A DNA stretch of 25,054 nt from assembly GCA_029264655.1 (NCBI GenBank), contig JARHZY010000168.1, positions 1-25,054 on the forward strand, in the 5' to 3' direction. The notes beneath the pieces were generated by a model. It saw only the letters and a list, made by a program, of their open reading frames with translations. It did no database searches and was not told the origin of the DNA. Numbering within the stretch: the first letter of the stretch is position 1; the number at the start of each line of letters is the position of its first letter. The DNA is from Helicobacter sp. GTDB taxonomy: Bacteria; Campylobacterota; Campylobacteria; Campylobacterales; Helicobacteraceae. The translations under genes and the position numbers were made by a program. Below are positions 17,317-23,037 of the stretch, in pieces.

Positions 17317-18603
17317 TTAACCGCGTTCATCAATAATACTTGCTGTTTTATGCGGCGTTAAACCTGAATCTTGAATATCAAGTGTAGCAACATTTTCTAC
17401 TTTTTCATCTTGTTTTATTGGAGATTCTGTATTTAATTCTTGTGTAGGTGTCGTTTGGTTTTCTTTTTCTTTATCTGTTGTGTTAGCTTGATGGAGCTTG
17501 CTTGGTAATTGTGTAAAAAGCTTTTCTTCGGGAAAAAACTTTGCTTGCAAGATTGTTAATACAATATCTGGTGTAATGCTCTCCATATTCAGCCCATATG
17601 TGCTATCTTGGTATGAATCTTGTGGTTTAAAGATTCCAAAAGGCGTGCAAACAATATGTTTTTTTTGTGTGCTAATTGGGGCATAGCGGTAAGGATTAAG
17701 TGTATTTTTATGTGGCAAGATTCCAAATGTGTTTGTATCTAATGCAGCAGCAGCATGCAAAAGCGTATTGTTATTGGCAATAAAAAGGCGACTAAGATGT
17801 ATAAGGGCAAGCATTTGTGCCATATGATTGTTATATTGCATAAAAGATTGTGGCTCTTGTTGTTCTTGTAAGAAAAGATTATTGTATGAGAGATTAGGAA
17901 ACTGCTCTAATAATATCTTATAGCTTTCTATTTCTTGTGCAGGTGCTACCAATAATACATTATGTAGCGGTGCTATTGCATTTGCAATTGTAAAAAAATG
18001 TTTAGCCTTCCAGCCAACACCATATAGTCCATGACTTGGGCAAAGTATAATGCACCCTTTTTCCAAGAGAGAATCTTCACCAAATTTTTGTGTTAGCATG
18101 TGCTGTGCTTGTGCTATATCGCTAAGTTTAAGATAAAGTTTTGGATAGATAAATTGCTTGCATTGTAAAAAACGCAATAAATCAAAATTATATGTTGCTT
18201 CATGTTTATTGCCAAGTGTTCTTTTTTGCTTAATCTTATAATTAAAGAGCAAAGAATATAAATGTGAAAATACCCCGATACGCACTTTAATGCCAGCACG
18301 GAATAGTGCCATTGTGCTTTTTTTATCAGCGACTAATGATAATGAAATATTAATATGTGCATGCTTTAATTCTTTTATAAGCTGTGTGCTTGTATCAATA
18401 CAAAAAATCTGATGGATATGAGGATTGTTTTGGAAAAAAACCTGCATACTTGAATGCAATAATATGCTAATTTTTGCATTGGGATATTGGTGTGTTAAGG
18501 CTTGCACACATTGTGATGAAAGAATGACACTTACACCATCTTTATATGCATTGCAATGCACAAGCAGAAAATGGTAGGGCTTATGTGCGTGCAATGTTAT
18601 CAT
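17317..18603 (-). CDS. Glycosyltransferase family 9 (heptosyltransferase-like)
   Basis: It probably transfers a heptose or similar sugar to the LPS inner core from the cytoplasmic side of the inner membrane. The first domain has HFLLVHCNAYKDGVSVILSS (11-30) where GT9 enzymes usually have a nucleotide-fold start with a Gly-Asp motif, then LTHQYPNAKISILL. The second domain has CIILCPSHGLYGVGWKAKHF (sugar-nucleotide side), LLVAPAQE and HLSRLFIANNNTLLHAAAAL, which corresponds to the usual D-GP-H-A segment but in altered form. Residues 370-428 form a polar tail rich in Thr, Glu, Lys and Gln with no resemblance to the fold. The start overlaps the aroK stop (ATGA), so the two are translationally coupled. 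The acceptor and the exact sugar cannot be read from sequence. Confidence 0.72.
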   Translation of the reverse strand: MITLHAHKPYHFLLVHCNAYKDGVSVILSSQCVQALTHQYPNAKISILLHSSMQVFFQNNPHIHQIFCIDTSTQLIKELKHAHINISLSLVADKKSTMALFRAGIKVRIGVFSHLYSLLFNYKIKQKRTLGNKHEATYNFDLLRFLQCKQFIYPKLYLKLSDIAQAQHMLTQKFGEDSLLEKGCIILCPSHGLYGVGWKAKHFFTIANAIAPLHNVLLVAPAQEIESYKILLEQFPNLSYNNLFLQEQQEPQSFMQYNNHMAQMLALIHLSRLFIANNNTLLHAAAALDTNTFGILPHKNTLNPYRYAPISTQKKHIVCTPFGIFKPQDSYQDSTYGLNMESITPDIVLTILQAKFFPEEKLFTQLPSKLHQANTTDKEKENQTTPTQELNTESPIKQDEKVENVATLDIQDSGLTPHKTASIIDERG

Positions 18604-19115
18604 ACATTATCCTTATGATTATGAAGAATCTCTAAAATGTTTGCAACAATGTTTTGTGTATTTTGTGCCGCATCAACAACATAATCACATATTTGCTTAT
18701 AGATATGTATGCGTTCATTATAAAGCTTTAATGCTTGTTCTTTATCCTGAAAAAGCGGGCGTATATTTGTTGTAGTGCGTTCTTGTTCTGCTTTTATACG
18801 CTTTGCAATTGTATCAAAATCACTTTGCAAATAAAAGCACTTACCAAGTTTTTTTATATCATGGAATATTGGCATACCCCCTCCTGTTGCAATGATATAA
18901 TCTTGTTTTGTGGCAAAAGATTCTATAAAAAGGGATTCTAAATGTCTAAAATAAGCCTCACCTTTATATGTAAAAATATCTGTGATACTGCATTGCTCTT
19001 TATCCATAATATATATATCACTATCAACACAAGGAATTGCAAGTGCTGTTGCTAGTAATTGGGCTATTGTGCTTTTACCACTCCCCATAAACCCAATTAA
19101 AACAATATTAGTCAT
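18600..19115 (-). CDS. aroK: Shikimate kinase
   Basis: It phosphorylates shikimate at the 3-hydroxyl using ATP, in the pathway to chorismate and aromatic amino acids. The start at 19115 is chosen because AAAGG lies upstream and the P-loop then begins near the N-terminus, as in the family; it gives 171 residues. Motifs are GFMGSGKST (Walker A, about 8-16), DSDIYIMD (shikimate-binding Asp region, about 31-38), YFRHLES, the ATGGGMP shikimate-binding loop (about 75-81) and RPLF in the lid region. An in-frame extension to 19178 has no ribosome site and overlaps the promoter. It leads an operon with the GT9 gene and lnt. Confidence 0.93.
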   Translation of the reverse strand: MTNIVLIGFMGSGKSTIAQLLATALAIPCVDSDIYIMDKEQCSITDIFTYKGEAYFRHLESLFIESFATKQDYIIATGGGMPIFHDIKKLGKCFYLQSDFDTIAKRIKAEQERTTTNIRPLFQDKEQALKLYNERIHIYKQICDYVVDAAQNTQNIVANILEILHNHKDNV

Positions 19116-19154
19116 AATTTTTACCTTTGAAGTTTCATCACTTTTTCGTTGTGT

Positions 19155-19160
19155 ATTATA
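19155..19160 (-). promoter_or_regulatory. -10 box of the aroK operon
   Basis: TATAAT on the minus strand, preceded directly by TTG, lies about 40 bases before the aroK ATG. The predicted transcription start near 19148 leaves a leader of about 33 bases. Confidence 0.5.
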
Positions 19161-19912
19161 CAATAAAACAAAATACAAGATTAAAAAATATGATTCTTTT
19201 TAAAAATACCTACCTACATATCGATTGGAAATAATATAAAAATCCTTTGCATAATGTATTTGCAAAAACCAAGCATTATAAAAAAGTAAGCTTTATCCCG
19301 CATAAAATATACATGGTAAAATAATGAAGAAAATATTACCCTTAAATACTATAGTGTAGATTCTATAAGCATTTCTTACATAAAATATGCTTTATAGTAA
19401 ATGTTACGAATAGGCTTATCTAATGTTTTAGTATATGCTGTGTTAGAATCTTGATACTTTTTAAATTGCAATAATGTTATCAACTAAGGCTTTATGCTGC
19501 AATAGTAGTAAATATTGAAATAATAATGTTTATTGATTTTTATTGCTAAAAGTGAAATAATTTAACATTAAAACCGCTTAAATTATGATAAATCATTTAA
19601 AAAATATGAAGCTTTACAAAAATAACGCATTATATCAGTAAAACTTTTTATGCCAACATTCCATGAAGCAAAAAGCAATAGAAACTAGTGTTATATTATG
19701 TTGTTATAATATTTTTATTTCTTAGCAAAAAGGAGACTTAATATAAAAGCCAATTAAATAAACTTAGCGTGCAAATATTTAAAATTAATCTTAATGATAA
19801 ATTTATTTTTAAGTATATTATGCAACATACTTTAAGCAATGAGATATAAAAGATAACTACTATATCATTACACATAAATAATTTAAAGGTAAAGATGGTT
19901 TTGTTGTTTGTA

Positions 19913-19918
19913 TATAAT
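19913..19918 (+). promoter_or_regulatory. Opposing -10 box facing the candidate small RNA
   Basis: TATAAT on the plus strand would start a transcript near 19925 that runs antisense through the structured segment. TATAAT is frequent by chance in such AT-rich DNA. Confidence 0.25.
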
Positions 19919-19922
19919 AATC

Positions 19923-20024
19923 GTGATTTTACTGCCAAATTAGGTATTGTTCAGTAAAATCACTTGATCACTAAAGGGGTTATTTAGTGGGGGCATGGAC
20001 AAAATAGCCTAAATCCTGCCCTCC
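19923..20024 (-). ncRNA. Candidate structured small RNA
   Basis: The segment is distinctly richer in G and C than the surrounding DNA. Read on the minus strand, an extended -10 (TGGTATAAT) is followed six or so bases later by GGAGGGCAGG. A C-rich hairpin follows: CACTAAA / TTTAGTG around a TAACCCC loop (about 19967-19987). Then comes a perfect 12-bp hairpin, GTGATTTTACTG with CAGTAAAATCAC (19952-19963 and 19923-19934, 17-base loop). ATTTAG near 20010 can instead pair with the CTAAAT of the C-rich hairpin, so alternative folds exist. It is not recognisable as 6S, SRP, tmRNA or RNase P RNA. A short frame (ATGCCCCCACTA, 18 codons) lacks a ribosome site. The 3' hairpin is followed by only a modest AT-rich tract, so the end is uncertain. 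Confidence 0.4.
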
Positions 20025-20029
20025 ATGAA

Positions 20030-20038
20030 ATTATACCA
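20030..20038 (-). promoter_or_regulatory. Extended -10 for the candidate small RNA
   Basis: TGGTATAAT on the minus strand, preceded by A/T tracts, points into the structured segment. It predicts a start near 20023-20024. Confidence 0.45.
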
Positions 20039-20263
20039 CAAAAATATTTTTTTATAGTATATATTGAAGTTTTTTTAGGTAAATTTCATAATCTTAAATG
20101 TAATATAAAGGATTCTAAAATGTTTCAGCATGTAATTTGTCCAAATAAAGGCAACAAATATCTAGTAACTGCAAAGCTTAAATATAGTTTATATTGAAAG
20201 GGCGTATATTATAGAATGAATAAAGGCAAACTTTATAGAATTGTTAGATAACAAAGTAACTTC

Positions 20264-20303
20264 TATCTTAAGGGGGTAGGGGGTAAAGCATGAATTTAAG
20301 ATA
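20264..20303. repeat. Hairpin with G-rich loop
   Basis: TATCTTAA (20264-20271) pairs perfectly with TTAAGATA (20296-20303). The 24-base loop contains two runs of five G separated by TA (20272-20283). The G density is striking in this AT-rich gap. Confidence 0.5.
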
Positions 20304-20811
20304 ATGCATTTTACTTGATGATTAGCAAAGCTTAAGCAATAAAAGCACTAGCATAGAGAGTTTTATATGAGATAAAAGTAAAGTAAATTGTATTAATATA
20401 GCCTTATTCTTTAATAATGAAGCATGAAAGCAAATATGCAAAAGGAGAGTATAAGTATTGTTTAATGTAAGATGGCAAAGGTTTAATATTTTACTTCAAG
20501 CATGTAGATTTATATATGATATTATAAACTTAAGAAAAGAAAACAAGAAAGTGATATGTATAATCTTAATACATAAAAGAACTAGTCTTGCATATAAATG
20601 CAATAAAAGGCTTGAAGTTTTGCGACTTGATAACATAATTATTTTTATGCTTAAAGTTATTAAAGCATATATAAAGCAGCTTTAAAGCCCCTATTTTATG
20701 AGATAATTTGTAATATTATTACTAACCTTTACATGTGCTATTTGTGTTTTATAGGTATGCTTTATTTTTTATAGCCTAGATTAAAAACTATCCCTTAAAC
20801 TTTTTATTGCT

Positions 20812-21063
20812 TTACATGTAGTGTATGTGCTTATTGAAGTCATTTTTAGAAATAAAACTTAAAAACCCATTAATTGTGTAGTTTGCAATAAATACTTAAC
20901 TGCATATTTTAGGGACTTGTATATTTGTTTCGTGCCATATAAGCAAAAATATAAAGTAATTAACTTCGCAATAAAGCTAAGGCTTCCATATTGTGTAGTT
21001 TGCTTCAATTGTTCATTTAGCGTTTAATGTGTATTTTAGGGATTTAGCTAGATTATATATGCT
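20812..21063 (-). pseudogene. Relic frame with three internal stops and a 39-codon repeat
   Basis: Directly after the phnA-like stop and in the same frame, the minus strand reads SLKYTLNAK, stop, TIEANYTIWKP, stop, LYCEVNYFIFLLIWHETN, then IQVPKICS, stop, VFIANYTINGF and onward to a final stop at 20812. The residues ANYTI recur exactly 39 codons apart, from 14-base identical DNA blocks at 20990-21003 and 20873-20886. An 11-base block, TATTTTAGGGA, also recurs (21032-21042 and 20905-20915). The length of the stop-interrupted frame and the in-frame repeat suggest decayed coding DNA with a tandem duplication. I do not recognise the ancestral protein. Confidence 0.35.
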
Positions 21064-21273
21064 TTATATCTTCTTTAAAAAACAAGTTTTTAAGACAACA
21101 ACACCACACTTATCAACTTTTGCTTCAATCTCATCATCTTTATCTGTTAATCGTATATTTTTGATAGTTGTGCCGCGTTTAATTGTGCTTGATGCGCCTT
21201 TTATCTTTAAATCCTTAATTACATTTACATTATCACCCGCATGGAGTGTTGTGCCATTTGAATCTTTTGCCAT
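21064..21273 (-). CDS. PhnA/YjdM-type protein, C-terminal domain only
   Basis: This small cytoplasmic protein has 69 residues matching the PhnA (YjdM) C-terminal domain: KDSNGTTLHAGDNVNVIKDL (3-22), then KGASSTIKRGTTIKNIRL and a closing VDKCGVVVLKTCFLKK. Full PhnA is about 110 residues with an N-terminal zinc ribbon, which is absent here. Despite the name, PhnA/YjdM has no established role in phosphonate breakdown, and no phosphonate genes are nearby. AAGGAA precedes the ATG. It follows the DUF2603-like gene by 29 bases and is probably the last gene of the argF operon. Confidence 0.8.
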   Translation of the reverse strand: MAKDSNGTTLHAGDNVNVIKDLKIKGASSTIKRGTTIKNIRLTDKDDEIEAKVDKCGVVVLKTCFLKKI

Positions 21274-21302
21274 AGTATTTCCTTTTTTGTTATATCATAC
21301 AA

Positions 21303-21746
21303 TTAATGTTTAAACAATCTATCAAAATGCAAAAAAAGATTTGGATGTGTAGTTTTAATATTTTTTGCAAATGTTTTTACATTAATATCTTGTATATTAC
21401 CATGTGCTTCTTTATAAGCTTGAAACTCATGGATTGCCACCGCCATTGTATCTTCTAAATCAATTGGCATAAGTTCGCGGATTTCATAACGCAATAAAAT
21501 CAAAAATTTTTCTTCATTATGGTGTTGTAAATGCCCTAAAAGATTATGCAAAGCTTGTTGTGGTAATGCTACAAATTCTTCACCATCTGCGGTTTTTAAA
21601 AACCATGCTTCATCAGATTTAAATGCACCCTCTACAAACTCAAGAAGCCAGCGATCCTCATCAAGTTGTGCCATATAGGCAATATTGCTGACATTTTGCA
21701 GGCTTTTTACAAGTTTGTGTTTGTTGTGTTTTTCATGTTTAGCCAT
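21303..21746 (-). CDS. DUF2603/UPF0763-like conserved hypothetical protein
   Basis: The function is unknown. The protein has 147 residues with no signal peptide or membrane segment, and a basic His/Lys-rich start (AKHEKHNKHKLVKSL). It is mostly alpha-beta in character, with RWLLEFVEGAFKSDEAWFLK and FVALPQQALHNLLGHLQHH. I associate it with the UPF0763 (DUF2603) family, which is confined to Campylobacterota and found next to argF in Campylobacter; this rests on memory of context and general likeness, not a search. AAGGAG lies eight bases before the ATG, and the first 40 bases overlap the end of argF in another frame, so translation is probably coupled. Confidence 0.6.
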   Translation of the reverse strand: MAKHEKHNKHKLVKSLQNVSNIAYMAQLDEDRWLLEFVEGAFKSDEAWFLKTADGEEFVALPQQALHNLLGHLQHHNEEKFLILLRYEIRELMPIDLEDTMAVAIHEFQAYKEAHGNIQDINVKTFAKNIKTTHPNLFLHFDRLFKH

Positions 21747-22690
21747 ACCATTACTCCTTTTTGTGCGTGCAAACGATTATGTGCTTCATCAATAATTTTA
21801 CTTTGGCGACCATCAATAACTTCTTCACTCACCTCTAAGCCTCTGTGTGCTGGAAGACAATGTAAAAAAATCGCATTATCATGCCCAAGTGCCATTACTT
21901 TGGAATCTACTTGATAATGTTGAAAATCTCGCATACGTTGTGTTCTCTCTGCTTCCTGCCCCATAGATACCCATGTATCTGTTGTGATAACATGTGCTCC
22001 TTTAGCAATCTCACACATATCATCTGTAAGCACAATAGTTGCACCACTCTCTTTAGCATTAGTATATGCTATATCTAATATTTTTTGTTGTGGCATATAT
22101 TTTTTAGGGCATGCAAGACGCAGTTCAAAGCCTAGCTTTGAAGCAAGCATAAGCCATGAGTTTGCCATATTATTGCCATCACCAATATATGCAACAATGG
22201 GTTTTGTAATATGTGGTGTTGGGGCTATAGAATCAAGGAGTGCATCTGGCATAAAAATACCGCATTCAATCATAGTAAGATAATCAGCTAAAAGTTGCAT
22301 AGGATGGAACATATCGCTAAGCCCATTAATAACAGATACGCTTGAATGACGTGCAAATTCCTCTAATCGCTCATGCATATGTGTACGCACCATAATCATA
22401 TCTACCATAGAGCTAATAACAGCAGAGCTATCGCGGATAATCTCGCCTCTACCAAGTTGCAAATCACTATTAGATAAAAAGATTCCAAAACCACCAAGTT
22501 GGTAAATACCCACTTGAAAGCTTACACGCGTACGCGTAGAGCTTTTTTCAAAAATCATTGCTAATGTTTTCCCGCTAAGATATGGTGTTGCAATGCCTTG
22601 TTTATAATCTCTCTTAATTTGCAAGGCAAGTGCAAGCATTTCTAGAATCTCATGCTTTGTAAAATCATTGATAGTGAGAAAATGTCGCAT
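21707..22690 (-). CDS. argF: Ornithine carbamoyltransferase
   Basis: It makes citrulline from ornithine and carbamoyl phosphate in arginine synthesis, as a cytoplasmic trimer. The start at 22690 (MRHFLTINDF) is chosen because GAAGGA lies six bases before it; this gives 327 residues, normal for the family. The carbamoyl-phosphate loop is FEKSSTRTR (47-55). MVRTH, HPMQLLADYLT, DGNNMANSW, DTWVSMGQE and HCLPAHRG are all present; HCLP carries the catalytic cysteine. The frame stays open upstream to an ATG at 22813, but that extension is not needed and lacks a ribosome site. It heads a three-gene operon. Confidence 0.95.
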   Translation of the reverse strand: MRHFLTINDFTKHEILEMLALALQIKRDYKQGIATPYLSGKTLAMIFEKSSTRTRVSFQVGIYQLGGFGIFLSNSDLQLGRGEIIRDSSAVISSMVDMIMVRTHMHERLEEFARHSSVSVINGLSDMFHPMQLLADYLTMIECGIFMPDALLDSIAPTPHITKPIVAYIGDGNNMANSWLMLASKLGFELRLACPKKYMPQQKILDIAYTNAKESGATIVLTDDMCEIAKGAHVITTDTWVSMGQEAERTQRMRDFQHYQVDSKVMALGHDNAIFLHCLPAHRGLEVSEEVIDGRQSKIIDEAHNRLHAQKGVMVWLNMKNTTNTNL

Positions 22691-23037
22691 ACGCATTCCT
22701 TCATAATATTGCAAAAAATAAAACATAATATTACAATAAAACATGCTAAAAATGTGATTTTTTACTTCATTTTTAGAATCTTCTCTGTTGTATTGTGTAG
22801 TTTCAGATTCCAATATTACTATTATAGCAACTTCTCTCTAAAAGTAGATTATTTTAGATACTCAAAACAATAGCATTACTTTATAATGGTATAAAAGCTA
22901 TAGATGATATTACTTGCAAAGCTATGCTCTCTATGTTTGTTTCTATATAGGGCTTACTATGGAGCCATAGTATAACTTTATAAAAGTAAAGAGTTATAAT
23001 GGGTTAGATGGGCATAGCCTTTATTACTCTATTTTTA
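22691..23037. other. Intergenic region between argF and the TonB receptor gene
   Basis: It contains the argF leader and promoter. Downstream of the receptor stop are two structures: a near-palindrome TACTATGG-AG-CCATAGTA (22955-22972) and an inverted repeat TATAACT (22971-22977) / AGTTATA (22992-22998). They may serve to end receptor transcription, but no T-tract follows on the minus strand. Confidence 0.5.
22821..22829 (-). promoter_or_regulatory. Extended -10 promoter of the argF operon
   Basis: TGCTATAAT on the minus strand is a consensus extended -10. It predicts a start near 22814 and a leader of about 124 bases before the chosen argF ATG. No arginine-repressor (ArgR) box could be identified. 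Confidence 0.5.

Larger units (their letters stand above)
19116..21063. other. 1.95-kb gene-poor region between the aroK and argF operons
   Basis: It contains the aroK promoter, a structured candidate RNA locus (about 19913-20038), a G-rich hairpin (20264-20303) and a relic frame (20812-21063). Two ribosome-site-like sequences lack a good gene behind them: AAAAAGGAG near 19728-19736 and AAAAGGAG near 20440-20447. A 75-codon plus-strand frame from a TTG at 20458 to 20685 follows the second, but it matches nothing I know and has weak start spacing. The remaining AT-rich stretches show nothing else. Confidence 0.5.

Noticed and set aside
19923..20024. Assignment of the structured locus to SRP RNA, 6S RNA or a named type I toxin system
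   Set aside because: The conserved SRP GGAAGG-AGCA core is missing, the length is short for 6S RNA, and the only short frame (18 codons) has no ribosome site and is not a hydrophobic toxin-like peptide.
20458..20685. 75-codon plus-strand frame starting at TTG after AAAAGGAG
   Set aside because: The spacing from the ribosome-like site to TTG is long, and the product is a Lys/Ile-rich string without a recognisable fold. It is kept only as a ghost-gene note.
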